This document shows positions 7,798-16,543 of a stretch of DNA of 64,000 nt, piece after piece. Source of the stretch: an uncultured Candidatus Melainabacteria bacterium (lineage in GTDB: Bacteria > Cyanobacteriota > Vampirovibrionia > Gastranaerophilales > Gastranaerophilaceae); contig CAKVCZ010000005.1 of the NCBI GenBank assembly GCA_934726055.1, positions 69,818 through 133,817 of the forward strand, read 5' to 3'. The notes under the pieces are model-generated. The model was given only the letters and a program-made list of their open reading frames with translations. It was not told where the DNA came from and searched no databases. Within the stretch, counting starts at the first letter, position 1. Each line of letters begins with the position of its first letter. Made by a program: the position numbers and the translations under genes.

Positions 7798-8613
7798 TTG
7801 GAAGAAAATGAAAACAATTTAATAAATGAAAACGAAGAAATAGATGTGAAAAATATAGAGGTTGAGTTTGATGATAAGACATTGCAAGAAAGTGTTGATC
7901 ATAGATTCGACACAAAAAAACAAGTTGAACCTAATTTCTTTGACATTGACCTTATTCAAGCTCAATTACAGGAACACATGGGAAAAAGCAATATAGCATA
8001 TGATACAACAAAGGCAAATTTATCAGATTTAAATGACCATGCTAAATTTAACAGTTTACCTGTGGTTCCTGAAAACAGTAATGTTGAATATATTTCTCCC
8101 TCAAATACAACAATTATAAAAACTGAAGATAGTAATATTGAAGAATCTCAATCTCAAGAAGAAGTTGAACTTCCCAAAAGTGAAGAAGATATGGCACCTT
8201 TGAATTTACCTCAGCCTGTTGAGTCTGCTCAGTTAGCAAAACCTGTGGATTCCAATGTAAAAATTCAAGAAGGTGAAAAAAAGTACATTATATACGTAGA
8301 TGCTGATAACGTTAAATTTATGGAGCAATTAACCATAAGAGAAAGAAATATTCTCATAAATAGATTTTTAAGAGAACAAGATGAAACCATCAAAAAAAGA
8401 CGTGAAGTTAAAGAACTTTCAAAGTTTACAAATCAGGTTATTGTGATGGTATTTACAGTAATAATTGCTTTGCCGTTATTTTTTGTATTTTTAAATAAAT
8501 CTATTGAAGTAACAATTTTAAATTACCAACAAGCTCAACAAAATTTTGTAAAATTATACAAAGAGCAAGGTAAGATAAAGAATTACAAGTCTTTTCAGAA
8601 AGACTTTTTATAA
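7798..8613 (+). CDS. acidic protein with a C-terminal membrane helix, unknown function
   Basis: I do not recognise this 271-residue protein. The first 200 residues are hydrophilic, strongly acidic and probably disordered (NENEEIDVKN, EESQSQEEVELPKSEED). A basic/amphipathic stretch (about 180-205, RERNILINRFLREQDETIKK) precedes a single transmembrane helix (about 213-233, QVIVMVFTVIIALPLFFVFL) and a short tail. Start is TTG at 7798, seven bases after AAAGAGG; no ATG fits as well. It is probably tail-anchored with the acidic part in the cytoplasm. Monocistronic; divergent from rfaE1. Confidence 0.7.
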   Translation: MEENENNLINENEEIDVKNIEVEFDDKTLQESVDHRFDTKKQVEPNFFDIDLIQAQLQEHMGKSNIAYDTTKANLSDLNDHAKFNSLPVVPENSNVEYISPSNTTIIKTEDSNIEESQSQEEVELPKSEEDMAPLNLPQPVESAQLAKPVDSNVKIQEGEKKYIIYVDADNVKFMEQLTIRERNILINRFLREQDETIKKRREVKELSKFTNQVIVMVFTVIIALPLFFVFLNKSIEVTILNYQQAQQNFVKLYKEQGKIKNYKSFQKDFL

Positions 8614-8742
8614 CTAAAGTTTTGTTACATTTGTTTGTAAATTGGACATGTTTTTGATATAAAGGTATCGTTATATGTGTACAATATAATATTTTATTTA
8701 AGAAGAATTTAATAGTTACATAAACACGGAGATACAAAGAGC

Positions 8743-10131
8743 ATGATTACATTAAATTACAACAACGTTGACGAAAAAGTTATCGGAAAAGAACATGGTT
8801 TAAACATTGAAAAAGAATTTTCTCACTATAAGGATACCATTGAGAAAATTATTAAAGATTTGAACCAAAGAAAAGATAAAAAAGGTCAATGGTTGCAATG
8901 GATGAATCTTGGCTATAATGAAGAAACAGTTTGGTATGTAAAAGAATTTGCCGCAATGGTAAAAGGCAGATTTGATAATGTATTAGTTTTGGGTATTGGT
9001 GGCTCTGCTTTAGGCGGTATTGCTGTTACTGAAGCTTTGCTAAAACCTTATTGGAATTTATTAACTCCAGAACAACGTGGTGGCATGCCTAGAATATTTT
9101 TCTTAGATAATATTGATCCTGACCAAATAAGCGGGTTGTTAGAAGTGCTTGATTTGAAACGTACTCTTGTTAACGTTATTACAAAATCAGGTTCTACTGC
9201 TGAAACAATGTCGCAATATATGATTATTAAAAATATATTGGAACAACAGTTAGGCGACGATTACAGAAAAAATATCGTTGCTACAACAGATCAACAAACA
9301 GGTATTTTAAGACAATTAGCTAATCAAGAAGGCTATAAAACTTTTGTAGTTCCTGATGATGTTGGTGGACGTTTTTCAGTATTTTCTGCTGTTGGACTTT
9401 TACCATTTGCTTTAGTTGGCATTGACATTGAAGATATGATGAATGGTGTTAAGGACATGGATTTGGCTCTTAAAAATACTGATATTTATCATAATATAGC
9501 TGCACAAAATGCTCTTATTCATTACTTAATGGATACAAAAAAACATAAAAATTTATCGGTAATGATGCCTTATTCCAGCAGATTGAAATATGTTTCAGAT
9601 TGGTATGTTCAATTGTGGGCAGAATCTTTAGGTAAAGAAGAAGATTTAAAAGGTAAAAAAGTTAACTGCGGTCCTACTCCAATCAAGGCTTTGGGTGCAA
9701 CTGATCAACACTCTCAAATTCAGTTATATAATGAAGGTCCAAATGATAAAGTTATAAACTTTATTCGTGTTGCAGAATTTGATAAAACTGTTGAAATTCC
9801 GAAGATTTTTGATTATACGGGAATAGGTTATCTTGGCGGTAAAACTATTAATCAATTAATTAATGCAGAAGCTGATTCTACAAGAGTTGCATTGTCTGAT
9901 TATAAACGTCCAACAGTAACAATAACACTTCCAAGAGTAAACGCATTTAGTGTCGCTCAATTGTTATATATGCTGGAAGTTCAAACTGCAATTGCCGGTG
10001 AATTATATCATATCAATACATTCAATCAACCTGGTGTAGAACAAGCTAAAAATTATACATACGCATTAATGGGTAGAGCAGGATATGAAGAATCTGCTAA
10101 AACATTAACTGAAAAAATGGCAAAGCAATAG
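8743..10131 (+). CDS. pgi: glucose-6-phosphate isomerase
   Basis: Interconverts glucose-6-phosphate and fructose-6-phosphate in glycolysis/gluconeogenesis. 462 residues, the shorter bacterial Pgi form. Phosphate-binding LGIGGSALGGIA near residue 83, the sugar-binding TKSGSTAETMSQY near 145, GGRFSVFSAVGLLPFAL near 207, and WAESLGKEED (catalytic Glu region) near 300 are visible. Upstream there is a good -10 (TATAAT at 8685-8690) but no clear -35; GGAG lies about 12 bases before the start. The next gene begins 3 bases after the stop. Confidence 0.95.
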   Translation: MITLNYNNVDEKVIGKEHGLNIEKEFSHYKDTIEKIIKDLNQRKDKKGQWLQWMNLGYNEETVWYVKEFAAMVKGRFDNVLVLGIGGSALGGIAVTEALLKPYWNLLTPEQRGGMPRIFFLDNIDPDQISGLLEVLDLKRTLVNVITKSGSTAETMSQYMIIKNILEQQLGDDYRKNIVATTDQQTGILRQLANQEGYKTFVVPDDVGGRFSVFSAVGLLPFALVGIDIEDMMNGVKDMDLALKNTDIYHNIAAQNALIHYLMDTKKHKNLSVMMPYSSRLKYVSDWYVQLWAESLGKEEDLKGKKVNCGPTPIKALGATDQHSQIQLYNEGPNDKVINFIRVAEFDKTVEIPKIFDYTGIGYLGGKTINQLINAEADSTRVALSDYKRPTVTITLPRVNAFSVAQLLYMLEVQTAIAGELYHINTFNQPGVEQAKNYTYALMGRAGYEESAKTLTEKMAKQ

Positions 10132-10134
10132 TTA

Positions 10135-10623
10135 ATGAAAAAACTTTTAATACTTTTTATTATAGTTATTTTCGCAGCAACATTTGTAGTTGCTGCGGAA
10201 AGCTATGTTCTCAAAGCAGGCATATCAAAAATTGATAATATTCCAAAAGAGTTTTTTGGTACTTGGAGTGTTAAAGCGGAGAGGGTATATACAGATGATG
10301 CAAAATATTTTGCAGAATCTACCCTAGATCTATGGAACTTACGACGTAGTGGTAACGTCTTAGAGTTAAGAAATCCTGTAACTGGTGCAGTTGCAGATAT
10401 ATATTTAAATGATGTAAACGGAAAAGAAATTACTTTTACGCATAACGAAACGGAGGGGAATGTAAAATTAAAAGATACTGTTGTTATGATTGTTGAGGGT
10501 AATAGTTTTACCGGAATAAACGAATTGGCACTGGAGATTACCAAGCAGGATGCGTACGGAAAATATAAAAAGGAATATAAAAAAGCAAGATATAAATTAA
10601 AAGGGTCAAAATTTTCACAATAA
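10135..10623 (+). CDS. secreted protein of unknown function
   Basis: 162 residues with a classic signal peptide (KKLLILFIIVIFAATFVVAAES; cleavage probably after VVAA, about residue 21). The mature part is beta-rich with repeated threonine/valine strands and contains GTWSVKAERVYTDDAKYFAES, compatible with a small beta-barrel or lipocalin-like sandwich, but I do not recognise the family. Its place between pgi (3 bases) and trxB (12 bases) makes co-transcription likely, though no functional link is obvious. Confidence 0.75.
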   Translation: MKKLLILFIIVIFAATFVVAAESYVLKAGISKIDNIPKEFFGTWSVKAERVYTDDAKYFAESTLDLWNLRRSGNVLELRNPVTGAVADIYLNDVNGKEITFTHNETEGNVKLKDTVVMIVEGNSFTGINELALEITKQDAYGKYKKEYKKARYKLKGSKFSQ

Positions 10624-10635
10624 AAGGGGTAATAT

Positions 10636-11574
10636 ATGAGCGAAAAAGAGTATGATATTATAATTTTAGGTGGCGGACCTGCCGGTTTGAGTGCTGCTAT
10701 TTATGCAGCAAGAAGTGCCGCAAAAGTTGCAGTAATTGATATAAGTATGTTTGGTGGGCAACCAAGTAATTATTTAGAATTGGAAAATTATCCAGGATTT
10801 TCTAAAATAGGCGGATATGATTTAATGGAAAAATTTGAGCAACATGCTGATATCTTTTCAATTGATAAATATCCTATGGAAGAAATTCAAAGTATAGATT
10901 TGAAATCAACCATAAAAACTATAACTACGTTAAATGGTGAGTTTAGGGCAAAATCTGTTATAATAGCGACAGGTGCTCAGGCTAAAAAGTTGGGTATAAA
11001 TGGCGAAAAAGAATTTTTAGGCAGAGGTGTAAGTTATTGTGCTGTTTGTGATGGTGCTTTTTATCAAGATAAAACAGTAGCTGTTGTTGGCGGAGGAAAT
11101 GCTGCAGTTGAAGAAGCAATGTATTTGACTAAATTTGCTAAAAAAGTCTATTTGATACACAGACGTGATGAACTAAGAGCAGATAAAATAGTTCAAGAAC
11201 GTGCATTTAAAAATGAAAAGCTTGAGTTTATATACGATACGGTTGTAAATGAAATTCAAGGAGATGACCTTGTTAACAATATCGTAATAGAAAATGTTAA
11301 AACAAAAGAGATCAAAAATCTAAATGTTGATGGAGTTTTTCCATATATTGGATTTACACCAAATACTGATTTAATAAATAATCAAGTAGCACAAAATGAT
11401 GCAGGATTTATTATAACAAACGAATCTATGCAAACAAATGTTGATGGAGTTTATGCAATAGGTGATGTTAGAACAACTCCGCTAAGACAAGTTATAACAG
11501 CAGCCGCAGATGGTGCCGTTGCAGCTGTTTATGCAAGCAGATATATTGAAACGTTACAAGAAATTACTGCATAA
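10636..11574 (+). CDS. trxB: thioredoxin reductase (NADPH), low-molecular-weight type
   Basis: FAD-dependent disulfide reductase of 312 residues that passes electrons from NADPH to thioredoxin. FAD-binding GGGPAG at 12-17, second nucleotide-binding site VVGGGNAAVEEA near 153, redox centre CAVC at 135-138 and C-terminal FAD motif YAIGDVRTTPLRQV near 274. The redox motif is CAVC rather than the common CATC, a tolerated variant. Ribosome-binding site AAAAGGGG is 8-9 bases before the ATG. Last gene of the pgi operon. Confidence 0.93.
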   Translation: MSEKEYDIIILGGGPAGLSAAIYAARSAAKVAVIDISMFGGQPSNYLELENYPGFSKIGGYDLMEKFEQHADIFSIDKYPMEEIQSIDLKSTIKTITTLNGEFRAKSVIIATGAQAKKLGINGEKEFLGRGVSYCAVCDGAFYQDKTVAVVGGGNAAVEEAMYLTKFAKKVYLIHRRDELRADKIVQERAFKNEKLEFIYDTVVNEIQGDDLVNNIVIENVKTKEIKNLNVDGVFPYIGFTPNTDLINNQVAQNDAGFIITNESMQTNVDGVYAIGDVRTTPLRQVITAAADGAVAAVYASRYIETLQEITA

Positions 11575-11603
11575 TAAAATTTTGTATGATTAATCTGAAG
11601 AAT

Positions 11604-11641
11604 AACAACAAATCACCTTTTTAAAAAGGTGATTTGTTGTT
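11604..11641. terminator. perfect hairpin between convergent trxB and cupin genes
   Basis: AACAACAAATCACCTTTTT pairs with AAAAAGGTGATTTGTTGTT over 19 base pairs with almost no loop. It lies between genes that converge, so it most likely stops transcription from both sides; a clear U-tract is missing. Confidence 0.7.
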
Positions 11642-11670
11642 AGAAAAATTATATAGAAAAATTTTTAAAT

Positions 11671-12033
11671 TTAAAGTTTATTTACGGATAATTCCGCTCC
11701 GACTTCGCCGACATAAAAAACTATCAATTCAACAAACTCTTCTCCATCATTTCTTCCATAGTGGAATTTATTTACAACTTCTGCCAGAGTTTCACCTGCT
11801 TTAAAAGTTTGTTCTTGTCCATCATCAGTTGTAACGGTTAGGTTTCCTTTATTTACGTAAGCAACATTTAGCATTGTATGTTTATGCATTGGTAGTTCTT
11901 TTTTAGGCGGAATGGTAATTTTTAAAACTGTTACTTCTGTATTTTGAATATCAAGTTTTTCGTATTTTAATCCATCCCATGTGGATGTTGTCTTCAATAA
12001 AATCTCTTTTTTTATTTCTTTATTATTTTCCAT
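11671..12033 (-). CDS. cupin-domain protein
   Basis: A 120-residue single-domain cupin. Motif 1 (PMHKHTMLNVAYVNKGNLTV, residues about 48-67) and motif 2 (AGETLAEVVNKFHYGRNDGEE, about 84-104) give a likely metal site of two His from H-x-H plus the later His, with the usual Glu less clear. Substrate unknown; such proteins can be isomerases, dioxygenases or sugar-binding sensors. Monocistronic; the divergent side faces the small membrane protein gene, which is also on the minus strand. Confidence 0.8.
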   Translation of the reverse strand: MENNKEIKKEILLKTTSTWDGLKYEKLDIQNTEVTVLKITIPPKKELPMHKHTMLNVAYVNKGNLTVTTDDGQEQTFKAGETLAEVVNKFHYGRNDGEEFVELIVFYVGEVGAELSVNKL

Positions 12034-12115
12034 AATTCACCTCTGTTTTTATATGATTATAGTTTACTATATTATAAAAACAGTTTAATTAAAATACGTA
12101 AAAACTTATAAATTG

Positions 12116-12448
12116 TTAAATTTTATTTATAACACTTGCCAATATGGCTAAAAGTATTGCTCCAAAGAATGCACTAAAAAATCCTTCAACTTCAAATCCT
12201 GGAGTAATTGCACCGGCAAGCATTAATAATAGGGCATTTATTACAAGCGAAAATAAGCCTAAAGTTAGAAAGTTAACAGGAAGTGAAATAGTTTCTAACA
12301 AAGGTCTTATAAAAACGTTTATAAATCCGATAACCAAGCAAACAAGCATTGCACTGAAGAAATTATCTACTTCAATCCCTGGAATAATCCATGCTGTTAA
12401 TACTATTAAAATTGAGTATATAATCCATCTTAAAAATATACTAAGCAT
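12116..12448 (-). CDS. four-helix membrane protein, YvlD/phage holin 4_2 family
   Basis: 110 residues, four predicted transmembrane helices with short loops. The conserved GFINVFIRPLLETISLPVNFLTLGLFSLVINALLL block (residues about 40-76) identifies the PF04020 family, which despite its name is mostly chromosomal; YvlD of Bacillus is the usual reference. Role is unknown, perhaps envelope stress. The start is 19 bases downstream of the stop of the glycosidase-like gene, so the two may form an operon. No phage genes are nearby. Confidence 0.85.
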   Translation of the reverse strand: MLSIFLRWIIYSILIVLTAWIIPGIEVDNFFSAMLVCLVIGFINVFIRPLLETISLPVNFLTLGLFSLVINALLLMLAGAITPGFEVEGFFSAFFGAILLAILASVINKI

Positions 12449-12467
12449 TTCAGTTTCTCCTTATTTA

Positions 12468-13781
12468 TTATAAATTTAGAGTATGAACAAAAAGTTCGGA
12501 TACTTTTTTGTTATATTCTCTGCCATCATCTTTTGCAAATAAATTTTCCCAATGACTTTGAGGTGTACCATCTGTTGAATAAGATGGATTAGACATCATA
12601 AGATGATGAGTATTTGTATCGTATCTGAGAGGAAAAATATCTTCCATTTGCATAAAACTTGCGAGTTTATCGCTTGGAAATTCGTATGCAAAAAGGGAAT
12701 TATTTATTCTATGAAGTCGTTCTTCATAACTTCTTCCGCCAGTATCGTTGTCATTAGAAACTTCTACTCCTGGGGCATAATTTTTTGAATATTTATGGTT
12801 AATGGCTTTATCTCTTACTGTATGAAAATCATTAGGATCGATGTATCCTGTTCCTGTTGAAAGTCCCAAATTTTCGTATCTGGCAAAGTCATCTGAGCTT
12901 TTTTCTCCAACAAAACTGAGATGTGTAATACCGCTTCTGCTTCTTATTTCGTGTATAATATATTGCATTTGTTCATAAGAAGGCAAAGCTCCAACACCTG
13001 TGTAGTTAACCATATCATAGCCGCCAATATGTTTTGCTGAATCAATAAATATTGCCTCAAATCCTGTGTTGATAAGTTCAAGATGTGACGTTAAAAATAA
13101 ATTAAAGTGTTCTTCGTTATTCCAATTGAATCCGATATCACTGCCATCAGGTTGAACAACTTTTATTTGATCTGCTGATATTACGGTTCTAAATCCTGTT
13201 TTTAATCCGTGAAAATGGGCTAAATCGTTAAATGCAATAAATTGTTCTGTGGCGGATATATTGTCTAAAATTTGGTAATCGATTATGTTTTTACTAAATC
13301 CTGCATTTAGTTTTATACCATATATAGAATTTTCTTCGTTTACTGGTTTATTGTAGCCATCTCCAAAAATATTTGGAAAAATTTGTGATAAAATAATACA
13401 ATTTGCCCAACTTTTGGCACTTGGCGGAATTGCAGGTAAAAGTTTCATAGAACTAAAAAGTCCATTTTGGCATTTGTTATCAATCATTTCTGCTATTGCT
13501 CTATTATTAATTTCTATATAGTTTGCAATAACACCCCAATTATCGCCATAGTTTGGGGTTTGAATATTGTCCGGAAAAATGTCATAAAAATTTCCATCTT
13601 GATTAAGAGTCATTAATGAATTTACAGAATCTTTTATACTTCGGGATAAAAGTTCTGATGGTACAATATTTGCAATCCATTTTTTCATTCCTGATACAAA
13701 TTGCTTTTCAAACGTCCATTTGTCAAAAGATAGTAACGTATTTTCGTTTAATGCTGTTAATAATTTGTTTACCGTGTTCAT
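12468..13781 (-). CDS. putative TIM-barrel glycoside hydrolase-like protein
   Basis: 437 residues, no signal peptide. AIFIDSAKHIGGYD (about residues 243-256) resembles conserved region II of GH13 alpha-amylases (G-F-R-x-D-A-x-K-H), with Asp as the would-be nucleophile, and LSFVGEKSSDD (about 286-296) resembles region III with a catalytic Glu. Other GH13 regions are not obvious, so the assignment to clan GH-H is an inference. The N-terminal 60 residues are helical. It could act on an intracellular glucan; a remote homologue without activity is also possible. Long Asn/Asp/His-rich loops are seen near the C-terminus. Confidence 0.5.
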   Translation of the reverse strand: MNTVNKLLTALNENTLLSFDKWTFEKQFVSGMKKWIANIVPSELLSRSIKDSVNSLMTLNQDGNFYDIFPDNIQTPNYGDNWGVIANYIEINNRAIAEMIDNKCQNGLFSSMKLLPAIPPSAKSWANCIILSQIFPNIFGDGYNKPVNEENSIYGIKLNAGFSKNIIDYQILDNISATEQFIAFNDLAHFHGLKTGFRTVISADQIKVVQPDGSDIGFNWNNEEHFNLFLTSHLELINTGFEAIFIDSAKHIGGYDMVNYTGVGALPSYEQMQYIIHEIRSRSGITHLSFVGEKSSDDFARYENLGLSTGTGYIDPNDFHTVRDKAINHKYSKNYAPGVEVSNDNDTGGRSYEERLHRINNSLFAYEFPSDKLASFMQMEDIFPLRYDTNTHHLMMSNPSYSTDGTPQSHWENLFAKDDGREYNKKVSELFVHTLNL

Positions 13782-14026
13782 AAAAGTATTATATAAGATG
13801 AATCAAATTTTAAATTATCCAAGTTATTATGATAATTGGATAGGTTTAAACCTTTATTTATTTTTAGTTTATATAGATAAAATATATTTAGGATTAATTA
13901 TTATGATAACGAATTTTTATTCATATCTAACTCTGTGCTATAATAGTTTCAAGACATGCAGACTTGTTTTGTATTGTTTCAACGTAATCAAAAGCTATTA
14001 GATAAGTTAATTGAGAAATAAAATTT
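13782..14026. other. 245-base intergenic region between divergent genes
   Basis: No credible gene; the frames here are AT-driven. A TGCTATAAT extended -10-like box at about 13936-13944 could serve the flavodoxin gene with a leader of about 75 bases. No hairpin stands out. Confidence 0.4.
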
Positions 14027-14608
14027 ATGAAACTTTTATTAATTGATATATCTATTGTATTTTTTATATTATTTATTATAGCAATTTACAAAATTAATGA
14101 ATTAAAAAATATTAAATATAATCAACCTGAGATTTTGGCGAATAAAAAAATATTAACAATTTATTATTCAAATAATGGTAATACCAAAACAGTTGCACAA
14201 AATATAAATTCTGTTGTTGGTGGAGATATAAAAGAGATAGAATTAATTGAAAATTATCCGGAAAATATTTTTAAGATGTCAAATCTTGTGAGGAAACAAA
14301 TAAAAGAGGAAATTTTACCTCAAATAAAAGATGTTGATATTTCAAATTATGATATTATTTTTGTAGGCTCTCCAATTTGGACGTTTTCAATATCATTACC
14401 GGTAAAAGCATTTTTAAAAAATACCAATTTTGAAAATAAAACATTAATTCCATTTATTACATGTTCAGGCGGTGTGAAAAAAAGTAGAATAGTTAAGGCA
14501 ATTGAAGATTTAACAGGAGTAAAGGGTATTAAAAAGCCTTTATTTATGTTTGAAAATGGAATTATACTTACAAAAGAGCAAGTCATAAAATGGTTAAATA
14601 ATCTGTAA
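14027..14608 (+). CDS. membrane-anchored flavodoxin-like protein
   Basis: 193 residues. An N-terminal hydrophobic helix (about 2-21, LLLIDISIVFFILFIIAIY) precedes a flavodoxin domain: FMN-phosphate loop YYSNNGNTKTVA (about 46-57), VGSPIWTFSISLPVKAFL (about 112-129) and TCSGGVKKSR (about 147-156). It probably carries FMN and passes electrons at the cytoplasmic face of the membrane, or is secreted-anchored if the helix is a signal. It abuts a truncated preA, another flavin/iron-sulfur protein, suggesting a former redox gene pair. Confidence 0.8.
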   Translation: MKLLLIDISIVFFILFIIAIYKINELKNIKYNQPEILANKKILTIYYSNNGNTKTVAQNINSVVGGDIKEIELIENYPENIFKMSNLVRKQIKEEILPQIKDVDISNYDIIFVGSPIWTFSISLPVKAFLKNTNFENKTLIPFITCSGGVKKSRIVKAIEDLTGVKGIKKPLFMFENGIILTKEQVIKWLNNL

Positions 14609-15277
14609 AATTTTGTAAAATTGACACCAAATGTAACAAATATAAACTGGATTGCAAACGCTGTTGAAAGAGCTGGTGCTGATGGATTTGCGGCAATTAA
14701 TACGGTTCAAAGTTTTATGGGAATCAATCTGGATACATTAGAGCCTGTTCTTAATATTGATGGACATTCAACATATGGAGGATTATCAGGAGAAGCTATT
14801 AAGCCGATTGGGTTTAAATGCGTTTCTCAATTAAGACAAAATTCCGATTTACCTATTTTAGGTATGGGAGGAATATCTTCTTGGGAAGATGCGGCACAAT
14901 ATATAGCACTTGGTTCGGATGCTGTTCAAGTTTGTACTGAAGTTATGATAAACGGCTACGGAATTATAAATGGTTTAAAATCAGGGCTTTTGAATTATTT
15001 AGAAACAAAAGGTTTAAAAAGTATAGCAGAATTAAAAAATATTGCAGTTTTAAAAATCACATCACATGAAAACTTAAATAAAAAATCACATTTTTATCCT
15101 TTAATTGATAAAGATAAGTGTAAAAAGTGTGGAAAATGTGCGAAAATATGTTCTGAGTCAGAATACCAAGCACTAAATTTTGATAAAGATTGTTTGCGTT
15201 TAAATAAAGAATCTTGTGTAGGGTGTTCGTTGTGCAGCCATGTCTGTCCAAAAGAAGCAATAAAAATGTGTAGTTAA
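14609..15277 (+). pseudogene. preA: 5'-truncated preA (dihydropyrimidine dehydrogenase PreA-type), C-terminal half only
   Basis: The frame starts directly after the flavodoxin stop (VKLTPNVT) and matches the second half of PreA-type dihydroorotate/dihydropyrimidine dehydrogenases: AINTVQSFMGINLDTLEPVL, STYGGLSGEAIKPI, LPILGMGGISSWEDA, VQVCTEVM, then a two-[4Fe-4S] ferredoxin domain with CKKCGKCAKIC and CVGCSLCSHVC. About 190-200 N-terminal residues, including the first half of the FMN barrel, are gone. There is no ATG or ribosome-binding site; a TTG at 14621 is the only early start. The reading frame is otherwise undamaged, so the loss looks recent. A functional small protein is unlikely but not excluded. 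Confidence 0.8.
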
Positions 15278-15388
15278 TGGTCGAGATTTAACAGAAGTTA
15301 AATTAAATAATATATAAGATGTATCTTTCGATTTATTCTGCGATATTTTATGTGAAATTCTTGATACGAATAACTAAAAATTGGCATT

Positions 15389-15419
15389 AAAAAAGGACTT
15401 TTCAAGAAAGTCCTTTTAA
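15389..15419 (-). terminator. terminator of tRNA-Ala
   Basis: AAAAGGACTTT (starting about 15391) pairs with AAGTCCTTTT. On the minus strand the hairpin is followed by TTTTTTAATG, the expected U-tract just downstream of the tRNA. Confidence 0.75.
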
Positions 15420-15420
15420 T

Positions 15421-15496
15421 TGGTGGAGGATAGGAGATTCGAACTCCTGACCCCCTGCGTGCAAAGCAGGTGCTCTACCAGCTGAGCTAATCCCCC
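15421..15496 (-). tRNA. tRNA-Ala (anticodon TGC)
   Basis: 76 bases reading GGGGGATTAGCTCAGCTGG on the minus strand, with acceptor stem GGGGGAT/ATCCTCC (one G-U), D-arm, anticodon loop TTTGCAC, T-arm GGAG-TTCGAAT-CTCC, discriminator A and an encoded CCA end. It reads Ala GCN codons. Its own promoter lies at 15539-15567. Confidence 0.97.
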
Positions 15497-15538
15497 ATTT
15501 TGTGGGTTCGTTGCAGTTTCTCAACCGCTTACCTCTTT

Positions 15539-15567
15539 ATTATACATGGAAATTTTTTTTTGTAAAT
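15539..15567 (-). promoter_or_regulatory. promoter of tRNA-Ala
   Basis: On the minus strand TTTACA (15567-15562) and TATAAT (15544-15539) are 17 bases apart, close to consensus. Start would be near 15532, about 36 bases before the mature tRNA. Confidence 0.75.
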
Positions 15568-15569
15568 AC

Positions 15570-15929
15570 CTAATTCTTTATTTCGCTTAATAATTTTTCA
15601 AATATATACGCTAATCGCTGTTTATCTTCTTTATACCAGTATCCGATTAACGCTTCAAATGCTGTCGCTTGTCTGTATTCTGATTGGTGATTTCTTCTTG
15701 CTATTGGTACAGGCATGTTTCTTGCTCGTCGTTTTAAATCTTCTTCCTCCTCTGTTAATTCAGATTCTATTTTTGAAAGCATGCTAGCTTGATAGTTACA
15801 ATTAACTTTTGTCGTTGTTTGTTTATGCAAGTCTTTCGGATTTTGGCATTGCTCGATTGTATTTTCTCTTACAAACAGCTCCCAAACTGCATCGCCAAGA
15901 TGTGCATAGTTTCTTAAATTTATTTCCAT
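15570..15929 (-). CDS. mrnC: Mini-ribonuclease III
   Basis: Mini-III lacks the double-strand RNA-binding domain of RNase III and matures 23S rRNA ends in Bacillus; it is also found in cyanobacteria. 119 residues from the chosen start. RNase III signature features: AHLGDAVWELFVREN (catalytic Asp) near residue 7, and AFEALIGYWY near 97 with the second acidic site. I chose the ATG at 15929 because AAGGGA lies 8 bases upstream; an in-frame ATG at 15980 would add 17 basic residues without a ribosome-binding site. The gene ends 3 bases before the tRNA-Ala promoter. Confidence 0.9.
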   Translation of the reverse strand: MEINLRNYAHLGDAVWELFVRENTIEQCQNPKDLHKQTTTKVNCNYQASMLSKIESELTEEEEDLKRRARNMPVPIARRNHQSEYRQATAFEALIGYWYKEDKQRLAYIFEKLLSEIKN

Positions 15930-16020
15930 TCGTTTTCCCTTTTGTTTAATTTTATCACAATTTTTTATTTTTAATTGCAAATATTTTTCTATTCAGGCAT
16001 AATCTTATTGGGAGATTATT

Positions 16021-16476
16021 ATGAAAAATTTTATTACTTTATTTTTGATTTCTTTATGTTTAATATCCGGTGCAGCTTTTGCTATTAGTGAGGATTCTTT
16101 AAATGAAACGATTTACAACGAAAAAGATTTAAAATCTCAAATGACAAAAGTTAAAAATAGAAGAATTATTATCTCTAATGCACTATTATTAAATGAACAA
16201 CAAAAAAAAGAAGCTTATAATATTTATGAACAATCAAGTGAAAAAGAAGCTATTCTTTATTTAAACTTGAAAAAAGAGAATAAATTGTTAGAAAATTTAA
16301 GTAGTGATAAATCTATTAATAGATCTGAAAAAACTAAACAAAAAAAAGTAGTTGCTAGTCTAAAAAAAGAATTGAAATCTGTTCAAAAAGATTATGACAA
16401 AGAGTTTAAACAAATTCTTAATCGTTCTCAAAAATCAAAATATAGACAATTAAATAGAGAAATCCCTTTGTTATAG
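16021..16476 (+). CDS. secreted, highly charged helical protein
   Basis: 151 residues with a signal peptide (NFITLFLISLCLISGAAFAIS; cleavage about residue 21) and a mature part that is almost all helix, Lys/Glu/Gln-rich (LLLNEQQKKEAYNIYEQSSEKEAILY, then LKKELKSVQKDYDKEFKQILN). The pattern of a short helix with LNEQQKKEAYNI and a terminal ILNRSQKSKYRQL resembles the Spy/CpxP LTxxQ fold, which chaperones periplasmic proteins or senses envelope stress, but the family match is only suggestive. GGAG is 7 bases upstream of the ATG. Monocistronic. Confidence 0.7.
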   Translation: MKNFITLFLISLCLISGAAFAISEDSLNETIYNEKDLKSQMTKVKNRRIIISNALLLNEQQKKEAYNIYEQSSEKEAILYLNLKKENKLLENLSSDKSINRSEKTKQKKVVASLKKELKSVQKDYDKEFKQILNRSQKSKYRQLNREIPLL

Positions 16477-16543
16477 GTTTTAAATAAAGATTTTTGCAAT
16501 ATAAAATCGAGTAGGTCTGTTAAAATATAAACGTGAGGCAAAA

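Noticed and set aside
12116..12448. Phage origin for the holin-family protein
   Set aside because: The family is widespread on chromosomes and no lysin, capsid, terminase or integrase gene is near.
12144..12473. 109-residue plus-strand frame
   Set aside because: Antisense to the four-helix membrane protein, which has clear family motifs; the frame has no ribosome-binding site and no recognisable domain.
13720..14001. 93-residue plus-strand frame ahead of the flavodoxin gene
   Set aside because: Begins antisense inside the glycosidase-like gene and continues into AT-rich spacer; no ribosome-binding site, Tyr/Leu/Ile-rich shadow composition.
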